A stretch of DNA of 64,000 bases from Deltaproteobacteria bacterium (GTDB lineage: Bacteria > Myxococcota_A > UBA796 > SXON01), in assembly GCA_947445035.1 (NCBI GenBank), contig CANFCK010000015.1, forward strand, positions 1-64,000. Reading direction: 5' to 3'. This document shows, piece after piece, positions 1 through 8,876 of the stretch. Position numbers and translations under genes: made by a program. The notes below the pieces were generated by a model. It made no database searches, was not told the DNA's origin, and was given only the letters and a program-made list of their open reading frames with translations. Positions within the stretch are counted from its first letter, which is position 1, and each line of letters starts with the position of its first letter.

Positions 1-186
1 ATTCCGTTTTGACCGCCCATGTGCGCGGAGCGCCTTCGCGGACCCCGGCTGGGACACAGCTTCAGGCGCCATTCCACCTTTTCTACCGGTAGTTTCAACT
101 GGGATCGGATCGGGTGAATTCGATGAGACGGGACACCCGACAGTGACGACGCCGACGCGCGAGCCGGGGCCGCCGAGATCGGCGCG

Positions 187-1560
187 ATGGTTGCCGACGC
201 CTTCGCCGACGCCGACCTGCAGGCCGCGCTCGCCGACGCGGCGGGCGGCATCATGGACTTCTACGCCGAGCGGCTGAAGCACGCTCAGACGGAAGCGCCG
301 GTCGCGTCGCTCGCGCCGCGGGGCTCGAAGGCAACGGGGGAGGCCGAGGAATCCGAGCGCGAGCCGGTGCTGCCACCGGGCTTCCGCGCTGCGGCGTCCC
401 GTGGTGGGATCGAGAGCGACATCGCTGCGCCGTCGTCGGCCGGGGCCACGGCGACGATCCGGGCATTCCTCCAGGGGGCCGACGAGGCTGCGGCCGGCGC
501 GGGCGGCGGCGGGGTCGATGTCTCGTGGGAAGCGCGCCGCGACCGGGGCATCTTCGGCCCGGCCGTCGAACTGGCGCTGGAGCGCGTCGAGCGCGGGGAC
601 GTGGACACGGCCACGGTCGCCACCATCGAGCAGGCCATCGAGCGGGCCGCCGACACGGCGATGGCCCCCGGCGGCGGCGGACTGCTCCAGGTCGCGGCAG
701 TCCCGCGCGTCGTCGCGGCGTTGGAGAAGGCGTCGGGGCAGAAGGCCCGTCCCTCCAATCCTTTCGGCAAGCACGCCGGGCTCCGCATCAGCCGGAAGTC
801 CTACGACCGGCAGAAGGCGTATCGCTTCAAAAAGAACTACGGGCGTTGGTTGCCGTTTCTGGTGGCCTGGGACTCGGTGTTGCGCCTGGTCGCCGTCGAG
901 GCCCGCATCCGCAAGCGGTTCAAGCCCGGCTTCGTGCTGGACGACAACCTCCTCGGCCTTACGACGCGCACCGACCGGGGCGCCACCGTCATCTACATCC
1001 AGCCCGACAAGTTCGCCCAGGTGGCGAAGGCACACCGCGAGCGACCGATCGCCGTCGCCGCGTACCTCCACGGCATCGCGTGCCACGAGCTGACCCACGC
1101 CGACGCTGGCCGGACCCATGCGAATGGCCACGATGAACGGTTCATTGTCGCCCGTGAGGATCTCGGGGCCGCGACGGCGCATCTGCTCCCGGCGCTCGCG
1201 GTCCTCGTCACGAAAGTGCTGCGCCTGCCCGAGAAGGACAGCGACGAGGCGAAACGGCTCGGGCGGCTGGACCGCCAGGTGGCCGAGCTGCGCGACGGCG
1301 CGAAGGAGGCGAAGCGCGTGCTCGCCGCCGTCACGCGCGAGCGGGATCGCCTCTCGGGGGAGCTGGTCGTGGCGCGCCAGGGCGGGGGGCCATCCGTTGC
1401 CGCCGCGAGCTCGCGGGCCGAACGGCTCCTCGAGGTGGCCGTTGGCGCGCTCCGGGCTCGGCCGCCGGCGGGCGTCGATGTCGCCTACGTCGAGGGGTTC
1501 GTCGGGCGGAACCGGGGGGCGCTGCTCGGGATCGTGCGCGGGGCGTTTCCGGGCGGGTGA
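187..1560 (+). CDS. HExxH-containing protein of unknown function
   Basis: A 457-aa soluble protein with no signal peptide. The first ~190 residues are low-complexity and Ala/Gly/Glu-rich. The middle (about 195-350) looks folded and contains HELTH at residues 300-304 followed by a His-rich GRTHANGHDERF stretch, which fits a gluzincin-like zinc site. The spacing is one residue off the metzincin pattern HExxHxxGxxH. Residues about 355-410 are a charged likely coiled coil. I do not recognise a named family. The recombinase two genes downstream suggests accessory DNA. The ATG is preceded by only a weak ribosome site. A metal-binding or peptidase role is inference from HExxH alone. Confidence 0.7.
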   Translation: MVADAFADADLQAALADAAGGIMDFYAERLKHAQTEAPVASLAPRGSKATGEAEESEREPVLPPGFRAAASRGGIESDIAAPSSAGATATIRAFLQGADEAAAGAGGGGVDVSWEARRDRGIFGPAVELALERVERGDVDTATVATIEQAIERAADTAMAPGGGGLLQVAAVPRVVAALEKASGQKARPSNPFGKHAGLRISRKSYDRQKAYRFKKNYGRWLPFLVAWDSVLRLVAVEARIRKRFKPGFVLDDNLLGLTTRTDRGATVIYIQPDKFAQVAKAHRERPIAVAAYLHGIACHELTHADAGRTHANGHDERFIVAREDLGAATAHLLPALAVLVTKVLRLPEKDSDEAKRLGRLDRQVAELRDGAKEAKRVLAAVTRERDRLSGELVVARQGGGPSVAAASSRAERLLEVAVGALRARPPAGVDVAYVEGFVGRNRGALLGIVRGAFPGG

Positions 1561-1572
1561 GGCACGGCGGCG

Positions 1573-1830
1573 CTAGTCCGTCGGCTCGTCTTCGCGACAG
1601 AGGTCGTCTACGCAGCGCGTCGGGCGGCCGTTTCCCGTCGCGGGGCAGTCGGAATCCGTGGCGCACGCCGTGGTGCAACTGCCGCCTGGGCCGAAGTCTA
1701 CGCAGAGCAGCCCCTCCTCGCATTCGCCGAGCGCCGTGTCTGCGCCAGTCGGATCGCAATGGTCGTAGTAGCCCTCTGGCGCCGGCGGTCGGCAGGCGAT
1801 CAGGGTGAGGGCGAAGACCCAGGCGAGCAT
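1573..1830 (-). CDS. small Cys-rich lipoprotein
   Basis: An 85-aa protein beginning MLAWVFALTLIAC, a short lipoprotein signal with Cys13 as the likely lipidated residue. The mature part has at least eight further cysteines (for example CEEGLLCVDFGPGGSC), suggesting a small disulfide-knotted extracytoplasmic domain. A longer in-frame reading starts at 2064, but its extra residues look non-coding, so the start before the signal peptide is preferred. It is tail-to-tail with the HExxH gene, with 12 nt between stops. Function unknown. Confidence 0.6.
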   Translation of the reverse strand: MLAWVFALTLIACRPPAPEGYYDHCDPTGADTALGECEEGLLCVDFGPGGSCTTACATDSDCPATGNGRPTRCVDDLCREDEPTD

Positions 1831-2102
1831 CGGCGGCCGATAACGGGACACGAGGCGGGCGTCGATCACCGCACCGTCCGACGTCGTGCGCCGTCGCACC
1901 GAATCCCTGCGCCAGCGTGCCTCTACGGCCCTCCAAACGGTCGGGCGCACGCGCGATGGGCCACGAAACGCGCCAGAATCGAGGGATAGCGTTGCTCGGC
2001 GTTTCACCATACCTTTTTCGTACCGTGGGCGAGTGCCCGGCGCGGTTGGTGTTCCACGGCCCACTTGCAGCCGATCCGCGGTAGAAATCCTCGACGGAGC
2101 CT

Positions 2103-2756
2103 ATGGTGTCACCCAAGTCGAGCAGCCTCAGAGTCGCGCTCTACGCTCGCGTGAGCACGGTCGGTCACGGGCAGGATGTCGGTCTCCAGGTCGAAGAACT
2201 CCGGCAGGCGGCAGCGCAGCGCGGGTGGACCATCTCGGGGGACTACATCGACGATGGCGTGTCCGGCTCGAAGGCGAGCCGGCCGGCGCTGGACCGGATG
2301 ATGGCCGACGCCCAGGCCGGGCGGTTCGACGTGGTGGCCGTGTGGAAACTGGACCGCCTCGCGAGAAGCGTGATCCACCTTTTGGCGATGACCGAAGCCT
2401 GGCGGGAATGGGGGGTCGGTCTGGTCTCGCTCCGTGACGCCCACATCGACACGACCACGCCGTCGGGCCGGTTCGTGCTCCAGATCCTCGGAGCCGTGGC
2501 CGAGCTGGAGAAGGGGTTGATTCAGGAGCGCGTGGTCGCCGGGGTGCGCCGGGCGCAGGCGGCGGGCAAGCACTGCGGCCGTCCGCGGAAGGCGACCGCG
2601 GACAAGGCGCTGCTCGCAGCGAAGGGGCTGCTCGAACAGGGGTGGGGTTGGCGGGCCGTGAGCGAGGCGACCGGCATCCAGAAGGACACCCTCCGGCGGC
2701 GGCTCAACGAGGCCGGGATGCTGGCGCAGAACCCTCCCCCCACCGGGACCGCCTGA
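2103..2756 (+). CDS. serine recombinase (resolvase/invertase family)
   Basis: A 217-aa site-specific DNA recombinase of the small serine resolvase/invertase type. The N-terminal catalytic domain shows YARVSTVGHGQDVGLQ with the nucleophile Ser18, then GVSGSKASRPALDRM and WKLDRLARS with the conserved catalytic arginines. The long helix follows (LGAVAELEKGLIQERV), and a C-terminal Hin-type helix-turn-helix (GRPRKAT through DTLRRRLNEAG) binds DNA. The length is normal for the family and no key residue is missing. It probably acts in element resolution, inversion or integration; partner sites were not identified. No transposase is seen nearby, so it may be a relic of a plasmid or integrated element. 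Confidence 0.93.
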   Translation: MVSPKSSSLRVALYARVSTVGHGQDVGLQVEELRQAAAQRGWTISGDYIDDGVSGSKASRPALDRMMADAQAGRFDVVAVWKLDRLARSVIHLLAMTEAWREWGVGLVSLRDAHIDTTTPSGRFVLQILGAVAELEKGLIQERVVAGVRRAQAAGKHCGRPRKATADKALLAAKGLLEQGWGWRAVSEATGIQKDTLRRRLNEAGMLAQNPPPTGTA

Positions 2757-2947
2757 TCGCGGCGCACAAGGGCGGCGCAGAACGCGCGTAGAAGCATATG
2801 GTTTTGCGCGGCCGAGACCCGCTCCAAACGCTCCCAACGTGACGTGTGCGGGCAGGGATGCGGCCAGGAGCGATGCGCTACGTGGACGCATCCGGCGGGT
2901 CACCGTGTCCCGATCGGGCTGCCAGTGTCGCCCCATCGACGACTCGA

Positions 2948-4396
2948 TCAGAACGACGGCCTCGCGGTCCGGTCAGCGGCCGCGCGAGACCGGTGCTCCG
3001 GATCGAGCTTGATCGCTCGAATGTAGGCGGCGTGGGCTTCGACCCGTCGCCCCGCGCGCTCCAGTCCATCGCCGAGACTGTCGTAGACCTCCCAGGTCTC
3101 CCTGTGGTCCTCGACGTTGAGCTTGAATATCCGCACTGCGTCGGGGATCGCGCGTCGTTTGAGCAGGTCGTAGCCGAGGGTATTGAGCTCTCGCCAGTGG
3201 CGGTTCCAGTCCAGCTCGTGGTCGCGGCGGATCTGCCTGTAGCGAGCGACCGCCCCGTCAATTCCGTCACGCAAGTACGCGCCCCGCACCGCGGCGTACG
3301 TCGACGGCGGACACATCTCCCCGTCGATGACGCCATTCTCGACCCTCTGCCAAGCGCAGATCGTGGACTTCGCGAGGTATCGTCCAGCTTCGCTCCCGTT
3401 GGTCAACACCACGATTCCGTCTCGCGCGGCCGGAACGATGTAGTACATCGCGTCCCAGCCGGGGTTCGTCCCAGAGTGCCACACTGCGAGCCGCCCGTCA
3501 GGAAGCGCTGTGACGACGACCCCGAGACCATGCGTTCCCTGCGTTCCCGGCATCGGAACGACCATCCGCGCAAGATGGGCCGCATCCAGGGGGCCGGAGG
3601 GCGCGCCGGCGAGTCCTTCGCAGAACTCGGCCACCCAATGCGCGAGATCCTCGGCGGTTGTCGTCAACCCGCCCTCCGCCAGCGCGAGCTGGTGCTCAGG
3701 TTGGACCGGCTCGCGCCACCCGTCGTACCCGCGAGCCATCGTGCTCGCGGCCACGTCCCAGGACACGAACCGGGTGTGCGTCATGCCCAGCGGACCAAAC
3801 ACGCTCTGCGCGGCCCAGTCCTCGAACCGCGTTCCCGTCACGCGCTCGATCGCGAGTTGGAGAAGCGCGTAGCCACCCCCCGAATAGTTCACCTCGGTCC
3901 CGGGCGGCGCTACGATGGTGAAGGGCCCCCCGGTCTGTGGATCACGCCCCTCTTTCAGCAGGCGATCGAGCGACCATGTCGGATCGGGCGGTGCGGGCAA
4001 GTACCACATCGACAGCCCGGCCGTGTGGCTCAAGATCCGCTCGATCGTGACCTGCTGCGCGTCATACTCCGTAGGCGGAAACCGCCATCCAGGTAGATAG
4101 GCCCCTACCGGGGAGTCGAGACGAAGCACGCCACGCTGGTCGAGCAGGACCACGCCGTAGGCCGTCAGGCTCTTCGACACCGAGCCGACGTTGAACACCG
4201 TGGAGCTTGAGACGGGAACGCCACGCTCCAGGTCGGCAAACCCTGCGTAGACCGCGTGTGCTGGACTCCCATCTCGGATCTCCACCACCGCGGCGCCGGG
4301 AACGCCGAATGTTGCGAGGTCTTGCGCAACCTGATCATCAAGCCAGTTGGCGTCCGCCGCGGCAGCCAATCCGGCCTGGACGAGCAACAGGGTCAC
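2948..4396 (-). CDS. beta-lactamase-fold serine hydrolase with TPR tail
   Basis: A 482-aa exported protein of the class C beta-lactamase/DD-peptidase/esterase superfamily (Pfam Beta-lactamase). The catalytic signatures are all present: SVSK at residues 72-75, Y171-S-G, and HSG at 307-309. The C-terminal ~60 residues read as a TPR-like helical pair (YDSLGDGLERAGRRVEAH). A GTG start at 4396 gives a short signal sequence rich in Leu/Ala. The frame stays open upstream to 5101, but that stretch overlaps the divergent ADP-ribosyltransferase gene and looks non-coding. The substrate is unknown; such proteins are as often esterases or peptidases as drug-resistance enzymes. No strong Shine-Dalgarno is visible. 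Confidence 0.88.
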   Translation of the reverse strand: MTLLLVQAGLAAAADANWLDDQVAQDLATFGVPGAAVVEIRDGSPAHAVYAGFADLERGVPVSSSTVFNVGSVSKSLTAYGVVLLDQRGVLRLDSPVGAYLPGWRFPPTEYDAQQVTIERILSHTAGLSMWYLPAPPDPTWSLDRLLKEGRDPQTGGPFTIVAPPGTEVNYSGGGYALLQLAIERVTGTRFEDWAAQSVFGPLGMTHTRFVSWDVAASTMARGYDGWREPVQPEHQLALAEGGLTTTAEDLAHWVAEFCEGLAGAPSGPLDAAHLARMVVPMPGTQGTHGLGVVVTALPDGRLAVWHSGTNPGWDAMYYIVPAARDGIVVLTNGSEAGRYLAKSTICAWQRVENGVIDGEMCPPSTYAAVRGAYLRDGIDGAVARYRQIRRDHELDWNRHWRELNTLGYDLLKRRAIPDAVRIFKLNVEDHRETWEVYDSLGDGLERAGRRVEAHAAYIRAIKLDPEHRSRAAADRTARPSF

Positions 4397-4477
4397 CCGA
4401 GGAGAGTAACCGACCCCCGCCCACCGATCGGGAACCCGTTCGCGAGACTCCGGCGTGCTCCGGGTTAGAGCCTCGGC

Positions 4478-5098
4478 GTGCCCTCCCCGCTCGCTCTCCT
4501 CGACCACCGCGTCATCGTAGGCTTTCACGGCTGTGACCAGGCGACGGCCGACCGCGTGCTCGTCACGGGCGAGCCAATGAAGCCGAGCAGCAACCGCTGG
4601 GACTGGCTCGGTGAGGGGATCTACTTCTGGGAGCAGAACCCGGAACGCGCTTGGGCGTTCGCAGAGGAGCAACGCGAGCGTGGCAAGGTGAAGAACCCGA
4701 CGGTGATCGGCGCGTTCATCCACCTCGGGCGCTGCTTTGACCTCACCCGCAGCCTCGCGACCTCGGCGCTCGCCGACGCCTACGGAGGGTTCCGTGCGGT
4801 GGCCGAGGCGCTGGGGAACCCGCTCCCGTCGAACCGGTCCGGAGCCGGCGCGGGGGAGGACCTCCTGCTCCGCGACCTCGACTGCGCGGTGCTGAACTTC
4901 CACCTCCGCGCAGCCGACCGATCCGAGGGCGGCGGCAGCACGTTCTACCAGACCGTTCGCGGCGTCTTCGTCGAGGGGGTGCCGGCGTACCCCGGCGCGT
5001 CTATCTTCACGAAGACGCACACCCAGGTCGCTGTCCGCGACCCCTCGGTAATCGTCGGCTACTTCCGCCCGTCGCGGTATACTGACCTCGGAGCCTGA
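4478..5098 (+). CDS. PARP-like ADP-ribosyltransferase candidate
   Basis: A 206-aa soluble protein starting with GTG. The pattern resembles bacterial ADP-ribosyltransferases with an H-Y-[EQ] site: VGFHGCD near residue 15 supplies the His, WLGEGIYFWE near residue 45 supplies the Tyr after an NAD-ribose-like loop, and TQVAVRDPSVIVGYF near the C terminus could supply the third motif. The block from HGCD to GIYFWE is widespread in bacterial proteins of unknown role, as I recall it. The next gene starts one nucleotide after the stop, so the two are almost certainly co-transcribed. The arrangement fits a toxin with a small partner. Enzymatic activity is inference from fold-level motifs. Confidence 0.72.
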   Translation: MPSPLALLDHRVIVGFHGCDQATADRVLVTGEPMKPSSNRWDWLGEGIYFWEQNPERAWAFAEEQRERGKVKNPTVIGAFIHLGRCFDLTRSLATSALADAYGGFRAVAEALGNPLPSNRSGAGAGEDLLLRDLDCAVLNFHLRAADRSEGGGSTFYQTVRGVFVEGVPAYPGASIFTKTHTQVAVRDPSVIVGYFRPSRYTDLGA

Positions 5099-5099
5099 C

Positions 5100-5303
5100 A
5101 TGGACCAGCCGTCGAACCCCTACGCCGTGAACCCCTACGCCGAGCACGAGGCTCGAACGCGGGCATGGTGGGCGGGCCTCACTCTGGCTGAGCAGTCCGC
5201 CTTCCTCGTCGAGATCGGCATCTACACCGCCGACGGGAAGCTCCACCCGAACTACGACCACCGCCCCGAGACAGCGGGCTCGAAGCACGCCGAGGCGAAG
5301 TAG
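5100..5303 (+). CDS. 67-aa partner of the ADP-ribosyltransferase candidate
   Basis: A 67-aa protein starting at an ATG one base after the stop of the preceding gene. Residues 25-50 contain LAEQSAFLVEIGIYTADGKL, a helix followed by a turn and strand. This looks like the short conserved tail proteins often found next to HGCD/GIYFWE proteins. It has no helix-turn-helix, no signal peptide and no cysteine. It could be an antitoxin or a chaperone for its neighbour, which is an inference from size and coupling only. Confidence 0.6.
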   Translation: MDQPSNPYAVNPYAEHEARTRAWWAGLTLAEQSAFLVEIGIYTADGKLHPNYDHRPETAGSKHAEAK

Positions 5304-5437
5304 CCCGCGCGCAGAAGCGTAGGTTCAACGATGGTATCCTTCCCTCACCATCTCCTTGCACAGCTCCCCGTTCTCGCGTACCCAGTTCCGAAATCGTCCC
5401 GTTAGGGCTACCACCGCCGCGTTATGCGCCGCCCCCG

Positions 5438-7789
5438 ATGGCCCGCCCCTCCTGGCCACGCCGCCTTGTCCGCATCGGCGGCTGGCTGGCCGCGCTTGGC
5501 TTCCTCGCCCTCGGCGTCGCCGCCATCCCCGTCGGGCTGGTCGCGCGAGGCTGGAAGGATGAGGGCGAGGCGCTGGCCGACGCCCACGCCCGCTACGAAC
5601 TGGCCCACCCCGGCTGGAGCTTTCCCGCCCGCGTGCGCACCAAGCCGACCCCGCTGACCGCGGCGCCAAAACGCCTCGTCGCTGAAGCGAAAGCGCGCGG
5701 CTACACCGAGCAATGCCCCGACCCCGGCCCTGGCCAGTTCTGCGCAAAGTCCCTCGTGGTCGTGCCCCGCACCGGCACCACTGAGCTGGAGCCCATCGAG
5801 CTCGGCTGGCTACTGGGCCCCGACGCCGAGGTGCGCATCCATCTTCCGCTCGATGAAGCACCAGATACGCTGATCCAGGCGATCATCGCCTCAGAAGACC
5901 GCGAGTATCGCACCCACCACGGCGTCAACCTCCGGTCGATGGCGCGCGCGGTCTGGGCCAACGCGCAGGACGGCGGCTACTCGCAGGGGGGCAGCACGCT
6001 CACGATGCAGGTCGTGCGCAACCTGAACCAGCGTCGCGAGAAGACGGTGCAGCGGAAGCTCCAGGAGATGGTCATGGCCTGGGCCATCGACCGCCACCTC
6101 GGTAAGGACGGCGTCCTGCAGATGTACCTGGACGCGCCGTATCTGGGACAGCGCGGGACGCTGTCGGTGTGTGGTTTCGAAGCGGCGTCCCACCACTACT
6201 TCGGCCACGGGGCCGCGACCCTGTCGCTGGCCGAGGCCGCCACCCTGGCCGGCATCCTCCCCGCACCGGGTCGGTTCGCGCCCGATCGGTACCCCGACCG
6301 CGCCAAAGAACGTCGTGATCGGGTGCTGTCCGCCATGCACGATCTCTACGGTACGGACGTGACGGAAGCGTTGGCGACGCCGATCAGCACCGCTCAGCCC
6401 GCCCCCTTCCCCGAGCGTTACCCCGCCTACCTCTCCGCCACCCGCGCTTGGCTCGAAACGCGCCTGTCCCCCTCGGTGCTCTACGGGGCGGGGCTCACCA
6501 TCGAGGTCGGGCTGGACGTCGTCGTCCAGGAAGAGGCCGAGGTGCTTTTCCCGGCGAAGACCCGCTACTTCGAGGGGCTGGTCGGCAAGTGGCGCACGAC
6601 CGACCCGATGCAGGCCGCTGGCGTGGCCCTCGATGTGGACTCCGGACTGATCCTCGCGATCTACGGGGGGACCGACGTCACCGCCATCAGCTTCAACCGG
6701 GCGACGCAGGCCATGCGGCAGCCCGGCTCCAGCTTCAAGCCGCTCACCTACGCGATGGCCTTTGAGCAGAAGGACGCCGAGGGCAAGCCCCGCTTCACCG
6801 CAGCGTCGACCGAGCCCAACTCCCCGCGCGACTTCGTCACCCCCCAAGGCAAGTGGCGGCCGCGCAACGTGGGTGGCGAGTACACCACCACAGCGTCGTT
6901 GGCGCATGCGCTCACGTGGTCCCAGAACATCGCTACGGCCTCGCTCCTAGAAGATGCCGGGGGTCCCAAGGCGCTCATCGCGTTCGCGACGCGCCTCGGT
7001 TTTGACACCACGAAGTTCCCCGAGGAGATGGGCCTGTGCCTGGGCCAGGGGGAGGTCACGCCGCTGGCGATGGCGCAGTTCGCGGGCATCATCAGCAACG
7101 GGGGGCGACTGCTGACCGCTTCGCCGGTGGCCCGCGCCGTCAACGCCGCGGGGGTCGAGGTCCTCGGGCCCCCCGTCGCGGGAGAAAGCGTCATCGAGCC
7201 GACCGCGGCGGCGATCACCCGCGAGATGATGAAGTCGGTCATCGAGGTCGGCACCGGCGGGGCCAGCCGGGGTGCCGGCGGCGAAGGCGGCTATCAGGGG
7301 CCCGCCATGGGCAAGACCGGGACGACCGACGCCGAGAAGGACCTGTGGTTCGTTGGCGCCACACCGAAAATCGCGATGGCGGTGTGGATCGGGTACGACA
7401 CGCCGACCCCCCTCGGCGTTGCCGCCAGCGATCTCGCGGCGCCGCTATGGGGCTGGTGGATGAATCGCGCCACACGCGCCGACCTGACCGAACGGGACCC
7501 CGCGACGGGTGCCCCCGTCTACCCCAAGTGGTCGGACGAGCCCAAGCTCCAGAAGCGTTCCATCTGCAAGGTCACCGGCAAGCAGATGAATGGGACATGC
7601 CCCGGCATCCAGGCTCCCTTCGCCGAAGGGACGGCCCCGCGTGAGGGCTGCCCCATCGAGCACCCGCCCGTGGTCGAAGAGATCGAGCTGGACGCGGAGG
7701 GAAACCCCAAGCCGAAGCACGAATCCTTGTGGAAGCGGCTGGCGCGTGAGCAAGAAGAGGCGGCGGCGGGTGGGGCGGTGGTGCCGTAG
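5438..7789 (+). CDS. class A penicillin-binding protein (PBP1-type)
   Basis: A 783-aa bifunctional cell-wall synthase that polymerises lipid II and cross-links peptidoglycan in the periplasm. A cytoplasmic stub and membrane anchor span residues 10-35. The glycosyltransferase 51 domain has ASEDREYRTHHG with catalytic Glu153, and GGSTLTMQ at 184-191. The transpeptidase domain has S431-SFK, the SQN triad motif in WSQNIATAS, and KTG at 626-628. A C-terminal tail has several cysteines (CKVTGKQMNGTCPG), as in some PBP1 proteins with a small extra module. All catalytic residues are present and length is normal. It stands alone, with the SGNH hydrolase downstream in the same direction. Confidence 0.95.
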   Translation: MARPSWPRRLVRIGGWLAALGFLALGVAAIPVGLVARGWKDEGEALADAHARYELAHPGWSFPARVRTKPTPLTAAPKRLVAEAKARGYTEQCPDPGPGQFCAKSLVVVPRTGTTELEPIELGWLLGPDAEVRIHLPLDEAPDTLIQAIIASEDREYRTHHGVNLRSMARAVWANAQDGGYSQGGSTLTMQVVRNLNQRREKTVQRKLQEMVMAWAIDRHLGKDGVLQMYLDAPYLGQRGTLSVCGFEAASHHYFGHGAATLSLAEAATLAGILPAPGRFAPDRYPDRAKERRDRVLSAMHDLYGTDVTEALATPISTAQPAPFPERYPAYLSATRAWLETRLSPSVLYGAGLTIEVGLDVVVQEEAEVLFPAKTRYFEGLVGKWRTTDPMQAAGVALDVDSGLILAIYGGTDVTAISFNRATQAMRQPGSSFKPLTYAMAFEQKDAEGKPRFTAASTEPNSPRDFVTPQGKWRPRNVGGEYTTTASLAHALTWSQNIATASLLEDAGGPKALIAFATRLGFDTTKFPEEMGLCLGQGEVTPLAMAQFAGIISNGGRLLTASPVARAVNAAGVEVLGPPVAGESVIEPTAAAITREMMKSVIEVGTGGASRGAGGEGGYQGPAMGKTGTTDAEKDLWFVGATPKIAMAVWIGYDTPTPLGVAASDLAAPLWGWWMNRATRADLTERDPATGAPVYPKWSDEPKLQKRSICKVTGKQMNGTCPGIQAPFAEGTAPREGCPIEHPPVVEEIELDAEGNPKPKHESLWKRLAREQEEAAAGGAVVP

Positions 7790-7866
7790 GACCCGACGGC
7801 CCCGCCGGGGCTGACCCGCGAGCAGGCTTCGGGATAAGGCCCAACATCTCCCCGCGCCACGCTCGT

Positions 7867-8793
7867 TTGCTCCTTGCCCTGGCGGGCACGCTCGGCAGCC
7901 TCGCCGCCGCCGAAGGACTCGCTCGCCACCACGACGGCGCCCTGCTCTTTCCAGACGACGGCCGCCGCTACGCCACAAAGGGCGGCGCGCACGGCACCAA
8001 TTCTCTGGGTTTCCACGAACGCGAGCTGCCGCTGGTCCCTCCACCCGGGGTCCGGAGTGTGGTGGTGCTCGGCGACTCCATGACCTGGGGCACCACGACC
8101 GCGGAACAGGCGTGGCCGCGCGTTGCGGAAACCGCGCTTGGCGCCAACTGGCGACTCGTGAACTTGTCCCACTACGGGTACGACGCCGAGCAGAGCCTCG
8201 CGACCTTACAGGCATTCGGATGGGCGTATCAACCCGAGCTGGTGGTATTCGCGAGCTACGTGAACGACCTGGTGCCCACCGAGTTGATCACCGTCGGCGA
8301 GCCTCCGCTGCCGGCGTGGGTGGGCCTCCACGGCGCGCTGCCGGCGGGGCTGCGGCAGTGGAGCTCACTCGCGCGGCTCGGGGAGGGACTGGTTCGAAGC
8401 TTTCGTTTTTCGGAGCGGGAGGCACGTGAGCCATTCAAAGATGTATTGATTCGCATGCGGGATGCATCGACCGAACGCGGCGTCGCACTTCTTGTGCTCG
8501 GCCTCGGCCCGCACGTGCTCGCGGAGGCCGACCCGGTGGCCTGCGAGGCCCTCGCTGGCGGCGCGGGGCGCTGCGCGACCGCGCGCAGGCGCCTTGACGA
8601 CCAGGCGGCGATCGCCGGAGAGGCGGGCGTACCTTTTGAGCCGTTGATACGAGCCCTTCAGCCCCCGCCCGCCGGGGGTTGGTTCCCGGCGAACCCCGAG
8701 GACTGGGAGCATCCATCCCCGGAGGGGCACGCGCGAATCGGCAAGGCGGCCGCAGAGTTGATTCGCGGGTTGCCCCGAGCAGGTGGCCGATGA
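7867..8793 (+). CDS. SGNH/GDSL-family hydrolase
   Basis: A 308-aa protein with an N-terminal hydrophobic segment (LLLALAGTLGSLAAAEGLA) acting as signal or anchor. The SGNH blocks are present: VVLGDSMTWG with nucleophile Ser71, an Asn block in ASYVNDLVP, and the C-terminal catalytic His in HPSPEGHARIG. The family includes lipases, esterases and cell-envelope acetyl or acyl hydrolases; the substrate cannot be read here. The start is a TTG at 7867 with no clear Shine-Dalgarno, and no ATG or GTG lies just upstream in frame, so the true start is uncertain by some codons. It follows the penicillin-binding protein by 77 nt. Confidence 0.85.
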   Translation: MLLALAGTLGSLAAAEGLARHHDGALLFPDDGRRYATKGGAHGTNSLGFHERELPLVPPPGVRSVVVLGDSMTWGTTTAEQAWPRVAETALGANWRLVNLSHYGYDAEQSLATLQAFGWAYQPELVVFASYVNDLVPTELITVGEPPLPAWVGLHGALPAGLRQWSSLARLGEGLVRSFRFSEREAREPFKDVLIRMRDASTERGVALLVLGLGPHVLAEADPVACEALAGGAGRCATARRRLDDQAAIAGEAGVPFEPLIRALQPPPAGGWFPANPEDWEHPSPEGHARIGKAAAELIRGLPRAGGR

Positions 8794-8814
8794 CGCCCCC
8801 GCGTGATCCCCGAC

Positions 8815-8867
8815 GCGACGCGCCCAGCGCCTTCCCTCCGCGAAGGCGGCCAGCGCTGGCGCGTCGC
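8815..8867. terminator. large hairpin between convergent genes
   Basis: A two-part inverted repeat lies between the convergent SGNH and TPR genes. Outer arms GCGACGCGCC (8815-8824) and GGCGCGTCGC (8858-8867) pair perfectly over 10 bp. Inner arms CGCCTTC (8828-8834) and GAAGGCG (8842-8848) pair over 7 bp. There is no T-run on either side, so it may be a bidirectional terminator helped by Rho, or only an RNA-stabilising stem. Confidence 0.5.
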
Positions 8868-8876
8868 CCCCAAACC

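Noticed and set aside
83..92. Perfect palindrome CTACCGGTAG upstream of the first gene
   Set aside because: Ten bases is expected by chance in 64 kb and no second copy or operon context supports an operator.
2846..4096. Long plus-strand open frame opposite the beta-lactamase-fold gene
   Set aside because: It mirrors the minus-strand gene with complete catalytic motifs and has an Arg/Pro-rich composition typical of GC-rich antisense frames.
2948..4396. Calling the serine hydrolase an antibiotic-resistance AmpC
   Set aside because: SxxK, YSG and HSG are shared by esterases and peptidases, the third motif is HSG not KTG, and the TPR tail is not found in AmpC enzymes.
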